From contig OX328110.1 of NCBI GenBank assembly GCA_946811185.2, positions 14,612,516 through 14,676,515 of the forward strand: a stretch of DNA of 64,000 nucleotides, given 5' to 3'. Positions 10,941 through 22,947 of this stretch are shown here, piece after piece. The notes under the pieces were generated by a model. That model searched no databases. It worked only from the letters and a program-made list of their open reading frames with translations, and was not told the DNA's origin. The translations under genes and the position numbers were made by a program. Numbering within the stretch: position 1 is the stretch's first letter; every line of letters begins with the position of its first letter. This DNA comes from Hippopus hippopus (Eukaryota > Mollusca > Bivalvia > Cardiida > Cardiidae).

Positions 10941-11689
10941 ATCAAAGTGTTGAGAATGCTGAAGTGGTATTTGTCAAGGAAGCCATTGTGTGGAATTAAT
11001 AATTTGAAAGAAAAAGAGAAATATTATTCAAATATTGGCTTGAAAGTCAACCTACTAAGCAAATTAATACCTATTTTTGGTTGAAGGGAGAGTACTCATG
11101 ACAAAGTTAAGATTATTCTGTATTGGTGGTCTCCCTTTGATCATTAGGAGGAGTCAGGAGTAACGTCCCTTGACAGTAGGATGCATGATGGATAGAGAGA
11201 GAAACCATGTGAATATATCGAATAAAATTAAGTTTGTACCTGAAAACTATGATTTTGAAATATCTTTGGCCGTTAACATTTAATTCCCAACATTACAATC
11301 AATTATTTTGATCTATAAATAATCATGCCCCATCAAATGGAGTAGCGCGCAATCATTGGATGAACAAGCCATGGGACGAACTGGTTTTGGAACGAAAAAG
11401 CCCAGGACCAAGTGATCGATAGACAAATTTTGTATCATTGCGCCAATAGAAGGCTATGAGCGAGTGAAGCTATTTTCAATCAAAAATTAGTATTTCCATG
11501 ATCGATGGCCTCACCCAGTGTATTTTAACATTCCATTTCCAATTACATATCTGAGTGCTACCGAAAAACTCATTTGCCTGAGAAAAATTGAGTTTAATTG
11601 GGTTTATTTCCTTCGGCTTTGCACAAAATACGATACATGGTCTTCAAAATTCAATATTGAACTCATAGTGGTATTGTCTTCGACAAATA

Positions 11690-11785
11690 CCACAAAAACG
11701 GAAGCTACTGAAATTGACCGAATAGCCTTTACGAAAACGTCGATTTTACACGATATTTACTGATGAGTTAGGGGTCGTAATCCTT
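11690..11785 (+). mobile_element. Small GGTCTACGG foldback element, partial
   Basis: GACCGAATAGCCTTTACGAA and ACACGATATTTACTGATGAG right half. Confidence 0.6.
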
Positions 11786-12059
11786 ATATTTATAATTGAA
11801 GAAGGGGTCTTTTTTTCTGGCTCACTCGGCAATAATCATCTAACTTTCTGTATTTTTCTATACCTTGTGGAAAAAAAAAGAGCAACAGGGAATTGAAATT
11901 GTAATAATTGCTTTTTTGTTCATCATTTTGTCTTCCCCAGTTCAGTCTAAAAAGTAATTTCCTTTTCTTGAAATATTCTTCCATCGGATTGTTTGTTGTA
12001 ATAGCCCTTTTTCTATGTTCTTCAGCTGAGTGGCATTTTTTAAATACATGCCTATTGAA

Positions 12060-12515
12060 TTTTGGCATTCTGGGAACAGAACCAGACTACTTTTCAAGAT
12101 GGTAATCTGTGCCACAATTTTAAAATACGTGTACTTTAAAACCGGAAATGTTCGCGGCGTGGAAATCTTAGCGATTTTCGCGTATTGATAAAAACTGCAA
12201 ACATCTCTGCCAGGGTAAATCAAAGCTACATTAAATTGTATTTTACCTAGACACCGGTTCATGTGGGAGCAATTGACTAAAACCCTTGTCGACATCAAAG
12301 AGTATCTTTTTCATCAAAGTCGATCAGAAAAGCGGTCTAGTGGTGATTAATACTGTCAATTAAAACGGGTTGCAGTTTGTAGGTACAGGATGCTGGCACA
12401 AAAACACCTTATATGCAAGATCAATGTTGCAGTTTTTGTGGAAATTAAATCACGCGTAAGGTCAGTATCAGGTAATACACGAAATTTTAGATCCGCAAAA
12501 ATATCCACCTTTACA
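12060..12515. other. No gene seen; unclassified, comparatively CG-rich segment
   Basis: Contains CGCGGCG and CGCG clusters unlike its neighbours. No splice-bounded exon or terminal repeat identified; possibly an old dispersed repeat. Confidence 0.4.
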
Positions 12516-12521
12516 GTATAT

Positions 12522-12780
12522 GAGCCATGCTCTGGCAAAAGGAGGCTTAATGCATCTCCGTGATACACGATACCAGGCCAGTCATCATATATTATGCATC
12601 CATAATAGCGACTTTTTTAAACAACCGACTTAAACATGAGCTAAACTAGTCCTTTGACATACAGAAAATTGACCAACAGCGAAAAGTTTCGGCCCAGGTC
12701 AGCCTGCGCAGATTGTGCAGGCTGACCTGGGTCGATATTTTCGCAGATGCATTAAGCCTGCTTTTCAGAGAGCATGACTC
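12522..12780 (+). mobile_element. Element B copy, complete
   Basis: Same ends and inner CAGGTCAGCCTGCGCAGATT palindrome. Confidence 0.88.
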
Positions 12781-13444
12781 ATATGTTTATTCAAAACAAA
12801 GCTAAATGGCACGATTCATCCAGCCATAGTTAGCCAATATATAACTTATGCACCGTGTCAGTCATTTATAGAGACAGGCACTGGAAAAGCTCTGGTTTTG
12901 GCCCACTATGATGTGTACATATTTTGTAGTTACACACGTTGAAAAAGCCTGCACAATTCCCTGTTTTCCCCATGTCTAGATTTAGAAACAGTATACAAAG
13001 GTTTACAGTAAAACTGGTATTTTTTTTACATTATTTTTCCCGTTTACAGTTATCATATTTTTAAGAGTTTTAGAGTGAAAAACAGGCTTCATTTCTCCAC
13101 AGACATATTACTTATCGGTAGCTATTTTTCACTTGCTATTTTTTAGCCTCGGAGTTTTGATGTTATGCACCGCAGAGTAATATTTATCCTGTACAGGATA
13201 GCAATGCATCATAGCAGACAGGTCAATGTTGAAAGAATATGACATGCGCAGACAGCAGCTCTTTTCCTCATAAAGGCTGGTAGACCATTTCCTTCAGAAT
13301 CGTTTCCTTTCTTTTCTATCACTTGTTCTATTAAATGTTCTAGAAAGTGCTATATCTTTTGTTAAAAAAAGCTTGTATTATCATAGGATGAATTGCATTT
13401 TCCTTGCTCCAAAAACATTGAATAACACAGTACAGGAAAAGTGC

Positions 13445-13674
13445 TTAACTTTTTGCCAAACAACAAAAATTTAGACTGGTCCAAATTGAAAGCATTTGCA
13501 GATGACAAAATAAATGTTGCATGACGTAGGAAATTTTTCTTTGAAAGGGGAGAAAAAATTGTTGCAAAAGAAGAAAATGATGGTAACAAGCATTTTCTCC
13601 TTTTCCCAAAATATTTTCAACCGTCCTTTTCCTTGGGGTCATTAAAACTCAGGATTGTGTGGTATATGGTTTAC
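13445..13674 (+). mobile_element. MITE-A copy
   Basis: Diverged hairpin; abuts the next copy at TTTA. Confidence 0.85.
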
Positions 13675-13902
13675 TCCTTACAAGATGACAAAATTCTAGA
13701 CTCTTGTAAGTTCAAAGCATTTGCAGATGATATTAACATACAGCTCACAATTAATGCTGGGATTTGCCCTAGAAAGAATGGAAAACATTGTGGGAAAAGG
13801 AGAAAATGCTGGTTACCAGCATTTTCTCCTTTTCCCACAATGTTTTCAAAAGCCTTCCTTCCAGGAGTTGTTAGAACTTGGGATTGTCTAGTAAAGGGTC
13901 AA
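13671..13902 (+). mobile_element. MITE-A copy
   Basis: Perfect ~60-bp hairpin at 13,784-13,845. Confidence 0.9.
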
Positions 13903-13956
13903 ATCTGGCCCACAAGACTGCACAATCTGATCATGATCCTCCATGATACAGATCTT

Positions 13957-14167
13957 CACCAAATAGTTTTAACAACTCTGAAAATGATAGCATTTGAATA
14001 CAGAGTTGAAAAAGGAGAAAATGTTGGTAAAAAGCATTTTCTTTGAGTCCCACTAACATTTTCTACTCTTCCAAAGACAAATTTTTACCATGTATGCCAC
14101 TTGAATTTGTCGTCTGCTGAAGTTTTAAAAAGGATAGGTAAAAAATCTTGTTGTTTGGTACGAGTTA
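13957..14167 (-). mobile_element. MITE-A copy, diverged
   Basis: Remnant preceding the tandem array; recognisable GAGAAAATGTTGG and GTCGTCTGCTGAAG. Confidence 0.5.
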
Positions 14168-14744
14168 AATGTAAAAGAAAACAAAACTTCATCAGTGTAA
14201 CATAGTATGAGGCAAAAATGTGCTCTAACAAACTTGAGGAAGGAAGCTTTTGAAAACATTGTGAATGAAGGAGAAAATTCTGGTTACCAGAATTTTCTTT
14301 TTTTCCTGCAATATTTTTAACATATTTATATTTTATTTTTATTGTTGTTTGGTAAGAGCTGAATGCAAAAGAAAAACAAAACATCATTTAGTGCAATGTA
14401 GTAGTTTATGACGCAAACCTGTTTTAAAAACCTTGAGGTAGAAAGCTTTTGAAAACATTGTGAATGAAGGAGAAAATGCTGGTTACCAGAATTTCCTCCT
14501 TTTTCTGCAATATTTTTATTTCTACTTATTTTTACCATGTTTATATATTATTTTTATTGTTGTTTGGTAAGAGCTGAATGCCAAAGAAACACAAAACATC
14601 ATTCAGTGCAATGTAGTAGTTTATGAGGCAAAACTGTGCTCTAACAAATTTGAGGAAGAAAGCTTTTGAAAACATTGTGAATGAAGGAGAAAATGCTGGT
14701 TACCAGAATTTTTTTTTTCCTGCAATATTTTTATTTTTACCATA
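14150..14744 (-). repeat. Tandem array of three truncated MITE-A units
   Basis: Three units of roughly 190-220 bp, each running from GTTTGGTAMGAGYTRAATG through CTTTTGAAAACATTGTGAATG and GGTTACCAGAAT to TGCAATATTTTTA. All lack the same part of the right arm, so the unit was truncated once and then duplicated in tandem. Confidence 0.75.
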
Positions 14745-14973
14745 TTAACCCTTTACCAAATGACAAAATTTTGGACATGTCCAAATTGAAAGCATTTGCA
14801 GATGACAAATTAAGTGTGGATCTAATGATAGAAATTGTGTCTGAAAGGGTAGAAAACATTGTGGGAAAAGGAGGAAATGCTGGTTACCAGCATTTTCTCC
14901 TTTTCTCACAATGTTTTCAAAAGGCCTCTTCCTCAGGGTTGTGAAAACCAGGGATTGTTTGGTAAAGGGTTAA
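14745..14973 (+). mobile_element. MITE-A copy
   Basis: Complete with intact TTAA ends; follows the tandem array directly. Confidence 0.92.
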
Positions 14974-15250
14974 AAAGAACAAATTTGGTTATTTCAATTA
15001 CTTTCAACAATTTCTTTTTTCTGCACATGCTTTCAATTTGAATGAATCAAACATGTTGCCATCATGTAAAAAGTAAAGTACATAATTATTGTAGTGATTG
15101 GATGTGGGAAAATGGTTTGACGTGAGAAAAACAAACCTCTGAGAAACAGGTAAAATAAAAATCATGTTTCTTTCATTAGGCAACGACATACGTCAGTAGT
15201 TTTCCATATGTCAGACGGCACTGACACATTTCCTTGTATGCATGGTCATT

Positions 15251-15532
15251 CAACTCCATGCCAGACAACAAAATTTCTGACTAGTCTAAATTGAAAGCAT
15301 TTGCAGACAGCAAATAAAATTTAGTTCCAATGACATGCTGGAAAAAATCTGCTGCAGGCGACTTTCAAAACACTTTTGTAAATCATGGTGAGATTTGTCT
15401 CTGAAATCTGAAAGGGCAAAAGCCATTTTGAGAATGGAGAAAAATGCTGGTATCGAGCATTTTCTGCTTTTGCTACAATACTTTCAAAAGCCTTCTTCCC
15501 AAGGGTTTGTAATTGTTTAGTGAAGGGTTTAT
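15251..15532 (+). mobile_element. MITE-A copy with a ~50-bp insertion
   Basis: Left arm, foreign segment near 15,330-15,390, then hairpin and right end. Confidence 0.7.
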
Positions 15533-15536
15533 TATT

Positions 15537-15680
15537 GAAATTTGTTTTTTAAAGGGTTAAACATTATTGTTGGAAAAGGAGACAATGCTGGTTACCAGTT
15601 TTTTTCTACTTTTTCCACAATGTTTTCATCAGCTGTCTTCCTCAAAGTCATTAAAACTTGATTGTGTGGTAAACAGTTAA
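15537..15680 (+). mobile_element. MITE-A copy, 5' truncated
   Basis: Starts inside the left arm; right TTAA shared with the next copy. Confidence 0.8.
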
Positions 15681-15904
15681 CCCTTTACCACACAATCCCG
15701 ACTTTTAATGACCCTGACAGAGAAAGCTTTTGAAAACACTGTGGGAAAAGGAGAAAATGCTTGCAACCAGCATTTTCTCCTTTTCCCACAGTGTTTTCTA
15801 CTCTATCAAAGACAGAAATCGTCATTTGAGCTACATCAAATTTGTAGTCTGCAATTGCTTTCAATTTGGTGCAGTCCTAAATTTTGCTGTGTGGTAGAGA
15901 GTTA
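15677..15904 (-). mobile_element. MITE-A copy
   Basis: Complete; the hairpin arms share CACTGTGGG instead of CATTGTGGG. Confidence 0.9.
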
Positions 15905-16030
15905 TGTGATGAAACATTTTTAAATTTTGTTATGGTAATACCAAAGATAGGCACTGTTAACCTTTTCAAGATAAATCTGCAGATGACTGCTTACTAAAGT
16001 GGCAAGTTAGTCAATTATGAAATAGTTGCT

Positions 16031-16280
16031 TAACTCTTTACCAAATGACAACATTTTGGACTAGTCAAAGTTAAAGGAATGCTGGTTACCAGCATTTTCT
16101 CCTACTCCCACAATGTTTTCAAAAAGCCCTCTTTTGCAGGGTCGTTAAAACTCAAGATAGTGTGGTAAAAGGTAAAACAGAGGACTACAGACTTCAAATT
16201 AATTGTGGCCAAAATAGCTAGGTTTGTCTTTGAAGGGTTAGAAAACATTATGTTTTTTTTTTATTCCACAATGCTTTTAG
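16031..16280 (+). mobile_element. MITE-A internally deleted copy plus truncated neighbour
   Basis: A ~145-bp deletion derivative (16,031-16,175) is followed by a copy cut off at 16,277 by the tandem-repeat array. Confidence 0.7.
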
Positions 16281-17090
16281 CTCACCTGAGCACGAAGTGC
16301 TCAAGGTGAGCTTTTGTGATATTGTGCTGTGTACGTCTCATGTTGTCAGGTCGTCAACATTTATCTTGTGTACACTGTAGAGGCCACATTTTGAGTCAGT
16401 TACTCATGAAACTTGGTTAGAATGTTTGTCTTGATGATATCTCAGACAAGTTCGAAATTGGGTCACATTGGGTTAAAAAGTAGGTCACTGGGCTAAATTT
16501 GGGAAAAACCTTATATGCACTCTAGAGGCCACAATTTCAGTCTGATACTCATGAAACTTGGTCAGAATGTTTGTCTTGATATTAATTTTGTCTTTGACAA
16601 GTTTGATATTGGGTCATGTTGGGTAAAAAAGTACATGTAGGTCACTGGGCCAAATCTGACAAAAACCTTGTGTGCAGTCTAGAGGCCACATTTTCGACCA
16701 GATACTCATGAAACTTGGTCAGAATGTTTTTCTTGATAATATCTCTGACAAGTTTAAAACTGGGTCGCATTGGGTCAAAAAGTAGGTCACTGGGCCAAAT
16801 CTGAGAAAAACCGTGTGTGCACTCTACAGGCCACATTTTGAGCCTGATACTCATGAAACAAAGTCTGAAAGGTTGTCTTTATCAAGTCTCAGACAAGTTT
16901 GAAATTGGGTCACAAGAGGTAAAAAAGTAGTTCACTGGGCCAAATCTTAGAGAAATTTTGTGTGCAGTCTCAGAGGCCACATCTTCATTCTGATACTCAT
17001 GAAACATTATCAGAATGTTTGTCTGGATGATATCCCCAGACATGTTCAAAAGTAGGTCAAGTTGGTAAAAAAGTAGATCATTTATACTCA
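16278..17090 (+). repeat. 146-bp tandem repeat array, five units, with palindromic head
   Basis: Head AGCTCACCTGAGCACGAAGT and its inverse, then five units marked by AGGCCAC at 16,381, 16,526, 16,683, 16,828 and 16,974 (spacing 145, 157, 145, 146). Each holds GATACTCATGAAACTTGGTC and GTAGGTCACTGGGCCAAAT. Minus-strand open frames here are repeat artefacts. Confidence 0.88.
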
Positions 17091-17539
17091 TGTGTTAAAC
17101 CAGGATCTCTTCAGCTTTATCAACCATATATGACTTTACTCAAGTGAGGGTTTTAGGGCACTCGTCACAACTCGGCCGATTCCGTACCTACATCTAACCT
17201 CATCCGTATTAAGGAGGTCGCCATTAGAACTACTTTCAGTCCCATGATCAATATATGGTGGCGTCCATGTACCATTTGAGGATTTGATGGCTCCCATCAC
17301 CCGAGGTATGCCAAATGGGCTTTAGGGCTGATAGCCCTCTTGTTAAAAGCCTCCTCTGGGTCATCTCCTTAATGCTTTCCCTACAATCCTGTGTTTTAAC
17401 CACTGAGTAAAGCTTCAGGCATTTGAAAACATTGTGGGAAAAGGAAGTAAAGGTTACGAGCATTTTCTCATCATTTAAGCTACATTTATTTTGTCGTCTG
17501 TAATTGCTTTGAATTTAGACATGCCTGAAATTCTGTCAT

Positions 17540-18610
17540 TTGGTAATAATTCAATATTAGTTTTTTTCATGGACATTGGCAATTCTGATTGGCTGAAAAA
17601 AAAATTTCATAGCTCCATGAAAAAAAAATTAAGCAGTGCCGGAGCTACTGTTGCAGTCAAATTAATGTAAACAAACATGTATACGAGATTTCATAATGTT
17701 TTTCTTTCTGATTTTAGATCTAGATCTATATCGAGTCCGAAGTTCGAATTGCTAGCTGAATTTATTTTTGCTGAATATTGAAAAAAATATCCAACAGTAA
17801 ATTCAAAGAGAGAGCTTGAAACTCATTGTCACTTTGCTGGGTTCTAACAATCTTATTTTTAAATTATTTCTAGTGTATTGAACTTCTAGTAATAAATCTA
17901 CTAAATCTGCAAATGTTCAATACTATAATTATGACACAAATTTACGTCATGAACGAGCAGTTTTACTGCACTATGAAATATCAATAAAATTGACATTAAA
18001 TAAATATGCAATGTTGGATTTACAAAAAAAAAGCAGTTAGTATTATTTAAGTGCATATTTGTTGTCTGTGATATTGAATTATAAGGAGTAAAGATAATTT
18101 TTTTTTGTTTTCATGGAGGTAATAAGGAAAAAAAAAAACCTAATCACACTATGTGATTAGTTTTTTTTTTTCATACCTCCATGAAAACAAAAAAGTTCTC
18201 TTCATTCCTTAAAAGGATTAAAGATTAATATACATGAATTACAAGATTACACCGTCACACACTTTCCATTTTGAGAAGGTTATTAGCCTTATTTAGCTGA
18301 TTGAAATTTAATGTCTGTTACCATTGATACAAGAAAACATTGGGGGGGGGGGATATTTTAGAAACAGGACTGGACTGGTATCAGTCTATCAAATAGAGAT
18401 ATCTCAGAAAATAAAATACAACTGCAACGTAAGTACAGTAACATAGTATTCTCTGTCTTTGATTTAATCTGTATTTCAGACTCAAGTGAAGGGTCTCAAT
18501 GCCAGGCTAGGAAAGGAGTAGAAGAAAATTATAGGCATAGATGTGTCAGTAGGTCAAATCCAATCATCTAGGTAACAACTCCGAAGCATACCTATCCCCA
18601 GCTTTGTCGG
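17540..18610. other. No gene seen; AT-rich with hairpins
   Basis: Only short inverted repeats (17,555-17,640 and 18,092-18,197) and a poly(G) tract at 18,342-18,352 stand out. Confidence 0.5.
18092..18197. repeat. Inverted repeat, ~48-bp arms
   Basis: TTTGTTTTCATGGAGGTA and its inverse around CTAATCACACTATGTGATTA. Confidence 0.85.
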
Positions 18611-18614
18611 TAGA

Positions 18615-18760
18615 TTGGTACAGCCTGATACAGCCAAGAGTATACAACAGAGACCGAGTTTAGTTTGCCAGCCAAGGGATGCTCTATTCTGCTATATGAA
18701 TAGCATAGGGGTCTGCCATCCTTTGTTATCCAGGTGCTCAACTTTATGTAGATCTAGAGG
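18615..18760 (+). repeat. Dispersed repeat pair, copy 1
   Basis: TTTGCCAGCCAAGGGATGCTC and CTGCCATCCTTTGT, shared with 19,325-19,460. Confidence 0.7.
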
Positions 18761-18794
18761 TTTAATCCAACATCTGCAAAAAACTCTGAGATAT

Positions 18795-18963
18795 AAGGAA
18801 TATCATGCTGTAGTGACTTTCCTGGTGCTTGTATTTACTTAGAGCGGCATAAGAAAATTTGGTATCGGGCGAGACAGAAGGTCGAGCGAGATGCCAAAAT
18901 TTTCTTACGCAGCAAGAAGTAAATACAAGCCCCAGGAAAGTCACTACAGCATAGTATTCCTTT
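18795..18963. repeat. Long inverted repeat, ~65-bp outer arms
   Basis: AAGGAATATCATGCTGTAGT pairs with ACTACAGCATAGTATTCCTT; the inner AAGAAAATTTTGG-like segment also pairs. Confidence 0.85.
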
Positions 18964-19324
18964 TATTATATACTTACGCCTTTTCAATGACAAACTATTG
19001 CAAATTATTAACATTTTATTCAAAAAAAGTAAAGAAAATAAAACAAATAATGGTGCAGTAGCCCATAACTTGTTTTTTGTGAATGGTGGATGAATATTAC
19101 AATGTAAAATTTTGACCAATTAATTTGCAAATGTGAGTTCGTGAGTTACTTCATCATGACGTCATCATACCATATTTGGAACCATATTTCACTGTGTATA
19201 GATCTATACGGATTGTTTTTTCTGTCCTGTGTGATATTTTATCCGCGTGCGACGCATGTATTTTCTCCAGAAAACTTTCAGGTATATAATAAATATCAAT
19301 CTCTATCTTTTTCAGTAGATTTGT

Positions 19325-19460
19325 CAACTCCCCTGGTACAGCTAAGCATAATACATTGTACAATAGGGTACTGTTCCCTTTGCCAGCCAAGGGATGCTCT
19401 GCTATTAGAACAGCATAGGGGACTGCCATCCTTTGTCACTAAGGTGCTTGAATTTATGGC
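19325..19460 (+). repeat. Dispersed repeat pair, copy 2
   Basis: CTTTGCCAGCCAAGGGATGC and CATAGGGGACTGCCATCC. Open frames on both strands here are not supported as genes. Confidence 0.7.
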
Positions 19461-19550
19461 TTCTTTTTTGTATAGAAAAAGGTTAGAATAACGCAAAATA
19501 TTGGACAGTGTAGGTCCAACATCAGCCACATGCAGTCTTGGTTTTTTTAT

Positions 19551-19722
19551 GAAACCTTTACCAAACAAGCCTGTGCTTTAAGAGCTATTAAAAACAGTGT
19601 GGGAAAAGGATATTTTCTACATTTCAAATACAGAAGTAATATTTTGAAATACATTGATTTTGTCATCTTCAAATACTTTGAATTTGGACTTGTTTAAAAT
19701 TTTGTTGTGCGGTAATGAGTTG
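19551..19722 (-). mobile_element. MITE-A deleted copy
   Basis: CCTTTACCAAAC start and GCGGTAATGAGTT end; one hairpin arm missing. Confidence 0.65.
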
Positions 19723-19884
19723 AGAGACTAACTTAAAGAGTTTGCAGGAAACACATTAGATGTGTCTCTCTTGATAGCATGCTTAAACCTAAAAATTACA
19801 TTGGCATTTCAAAAATCATCTAAAACATTTCAAAACCGATACTGTGATGCTTGGTTGGATCTGTTTACATCTTGTTGCTTTCAA

Positions 19885-20107
19885 TGTTTACCAGGCCAAC
19901 ATAATTCTAGACTTGTCCTAATTGAAAGCGTCTGCAGATGATAAATCATACGTGATTCAAATGATGAAATTTGTCTTGGAAAAGGTAGAAAACATTGTGG
20001 GAAAAGGAGAAAATACTGGTTAACGGCATTTTCTCCTTTTTCCACAATGTTTTCAAAAGACTTATTCCACAGGTTTTTCATAATGCTGGATTTGTATGGT
20101 AAAAGGT
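19885..20107 (+). mobile_element. MITE-A copy
   Basis: Hairpin 19,989-20,050 present; ends eroded. Confidence 0.8.
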
Positions 20108-20296
20108 TCGTTGTAACAGTTACTGCAAATTGGGTTTATGATTGATTCAATTTAGCTGTACGTTTGAAGGATTACATTGTAAATAAATCCAATTAACAGC
20201 ATCACTCCTTTTTATTCGCATATTTTTCCCATCAATGGACTAAAACCCTTGGAACACTTAGCACAATTTTATATGCTTTTGCATACAGTGTAGATT

Positions 20297-20524
20297 AGTT
20301 CTTTACTTGATGACAAAATTTTAGATTCGTTCATACAGAAAGGAATTGCAGAGGGCAAAGTCAGTGTAGCTAAAAAGATAGGATTTGTTTTTTTGAGAGG
20401 TTAGAAAACATTGTTGGAAAATTAAAAAATGCTGGTTACCAGCACTTTTCCTTTTCCAACAATGTTTTCAAAAGCACTATTCCTCAAGGTCGTTAAAACT
20501 CAGGTTTGTGTGGTAAAGGGCTAA
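20297..20524 (+). mobile_element. MITE-A copy
   Basis: Hairpin arms both read CATTGTTGGAAA, unlike the family norm. Confidence 0.85.
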
Positions 20525-20660
20525 GGTCAGGCTGTGTAAAGTGTGCAGTCTGATCTTAGATTTGTACTTTTCCTTATTTTTTCAGATCTCCTGACCAAAA
20601 CAGTCTCGGAATTGCAATTATAAAGTAACCCTGGGTGTTAAATGCCTGTTTCATTTATCC

Positions 20661-20858
20661 TTAACCTAACAATCTCGTGTTTTAACCACAAGTGGATTTT
20701 TGAAAACAATGTGGGAAAACGAGAAAATGCTGGTAATCAGCATTTTCTCATTTTCCCGCAATGTTTTCTGTTCTATTAAGGACAAACCTTTACATTTTGT
20801 TGTTTGCAGATGCTTTTTATTCGGATTTATCTAATATTTTGTTGTTTGGTACAGGGTC
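20661..20858 (-). mobile_element. MITE-A copy
   Basis: Left TTAA present; both hairpin arms lack the usual G in GGAGAAAATG. Confidence 0.8.
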
Positions 20859-21364
20859 CACTCTTTATAGTTCTATTAAAAAGTTGTATGCGCCCCATGT
20901 TGAGTTAGTCTGTACCTGACATAATAAAAACTTCGTTGTTGCTTAACTTGAACAAGGACATTGAACCAATGACACTATATCTCCCAAACTCAATGCACGT
21001 TAACTCTTTACCAAACGTGAAAATTTTACACATGTCTATATGAAAATCATTAATTTTGCAGACCATGAATTGGACCATACTCTGCTCACCTGAGACATTT
21101 TCTTCATTCGTCAATTTGGCTTTTTTCTTACTCCTTACCAAACGTGAAAATTTTACACGTGTCCATATGAAAGCATTGATTTTGCAGACAGTGAATTGGA
21201 CCATACATAGCTCACCTGAGACATTTTCTTCATTCATCAATTTGGCTTCTAATCAATTTTCTGAAGGCAAACTATCCAAGGTTCACTTTCTTTTCGTCTC
21301 TTACCTGGTGACTTTTCTTTGATGCTGAGTATACATTAAGTTTTTCAACACACATGAGCCACTT

Positions 21365-21455
21365 CATTTTTTCATCATGTTTGTATTGTGTGTAACACCT
21401 CTTTCAACATCATTTCAGTTATGTGTCCGTGGCTAGTGCTGCCATGCTTTCCTGG
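21365..21455 (-). mobile_element. SINE type D fragment
   Basis: Tail-side fragment ending in ATGCTTTCCTGG. Confidence 0.5.
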
Positions 21456-21456
21456 T

Positions 21457-21632
21457 CCATATTCACCAACCATTCCTAAGAATGTTCTTAGTCTTATTCT
21501 CAAAGATCTTCCAAATTTGAAAGTAACACAACTTCTGATTGGCTAAACCATTTGGTTTAGCCAATCAGATGTTTTATTTCCTTCAAATTTTGAACATTCT
21601 GGAGATTTAGACTATGAATGATCTTGACTCTG
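21457..21632. mobile_element. Foldback element F
   Basis: TATTCACCAACCATTCCTAAG start; core GGCTAAACCATTTGGTTTAG (21,540-21,559). Confidence 0.75.
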
Positions 21633-21943
21633 GAGTTTCTTTTACCTTTATTTCACACAAACTCCTTCCCCACCCACTGGCTGCATTCCCATTATAACCT
21701 GAGCTACATTGAAATTTGGTTTTTAATTTGATACCATAAAGAAAAACATTCTGACAATATTTAGGAGAAATTTTTATGAACACTATGGCCTCTAGAATTT
21801 TTCAAATGTTTGACTAAACAACTAACACCAGCCAAATGTTGACTACACAAAATTCAAGGTAAATAATAGGGTAATACAAAAAAGATCACCTGGAGCAATC
21901 AGGCGAGCTAAAAATTTTGCCTTTGAAAAATATATTATAACAT

Positions 21944-22171
21944 TTAACCCTTTACCAAACAATTCCGACTTTTAGCTACGTTGAGGAGGAAGTATTTTGA
22001 TAACATTGTAGGAAAAAGAGAAAATGCTGGTAACCAGCATATTCTCTTTTTCCCCCAATATTTTCCAATCTTTCAGAGACAAATCATTTTCTGAGCCAAA
22101 ATTGGTTCTGTAGTTTGCACATTCTTTAAATTTGGACAAGTCTATAATTCTGTCCTTTGGTAAAGTAATTA
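21944..22171 (-). mobile_element. MITE-A copy (first of a run of three)
   Basis: Both hairpin arms carry AAAAAGAG instead of AAAAGGAG. Confidence 0.88.
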
Positions 22172-22366
22172 CCCTTTACCACACAGTCCTGAATTTAAAC
22201 GACCCTAGAGAAGAAGACTTGAAAACATTGTGGAAAAAGGAGAAAATGCTGGTTACCAGCATTTTCTCCTTTTCCCACAATGTTTTCTACCCTTTCAAAA
22301 CACATTTTAATCCTTGAGTAATAGTTACTTTGTTAGTCAACACTTTGTCTCTTCGTGAAGAGTTAA
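22167..22366 (-). mobile_element. MITE-A copy (second of three)
   Basis: Same orientation, but the hairpin centre reads GGTTACC where reverse copies normally read GGTAACC. The distal arm is shortened. Confidence 0.85.
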
Positions 22367-22592
22367 CCCTTTACCATATAATCCTGAGTTTCAACAACTT
22401 TGAAGAAAGATGGCTTTTGAAAACATTGAAGGAAAAGGAGATAATGCTGGTAACCAGCCTTTTCTCCTTTTTCCACAATGTTTTCTACCCTTTCTAAGAT
22501 AGAAATCATCATTAGAACTACATGAATTTTGTTGCCTCCACATGCTGTCATTTTGGAGAAGTCAAAAATTTTGTCACTTGGTGAAGACTTAA
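22363..22592 (-). mobile_element. MITE-A copy (third of three)
   Basis: Shares TTAA 22,363-22,366 with the preceding copy. Confidence 0.88.
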
Positions 22593-22731
22593 GTAATTGA
22601 AACTAGTGCCTAATCCTTTGAACTGATGCAGGAATGCACTTACAGAATTAAAGATCAAAGTATGTCAGTTATCAGACTGGTTTCTAATCTAGGTACCTGA
22701 CTTGCACGTGATTTTTTCTTTCTCTCACGTC

Positions 22732-22947
22732 ATCCTTTACCACATAATCCAGAATTTTATGACCATGAGGGAGAAGGCTCTTGTAAACATTGTAGGAAAA
22801 GGAGAAAATGCTGGTAACCAGCATTTCTTCCTTTTCCAACAATGATTTTCAGCTTTTAAAGGACAAATTCCGTCATAAGAGTAACATTTGACTTGTCGTC
22901 TGTTGGATTTGGACAAGTCAAAATTTTATCGTTTGGTGAAGGGTTAA
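22732..22947 (-). mobile_element. MITE-A copy
   Basis: Right TTAA present; hairpin 22,785-22,846. Confidence 0.83.

Noticed and set aside
10745..10999. 84-codon plus-strand frame
   Set aside because: Translates a small foldback repeat also found at 11,690 and 52,127.
13633..14046. 137-codon plus-strand open frame
   Set aside because: Spans a complete MITE-A palindrome and its neighbours.
18615..19491. Overlapping open frames on both strands
   Set aside because: They lie in a duplicated repeat and a long hairpin, with no coding signature.
21301..21345. Minus-strand exon ending CACCAG/GTAAGAG
   Set aside because: Good donor, but only a ~20-nt segment to the nearest acceptor and no partner exon.
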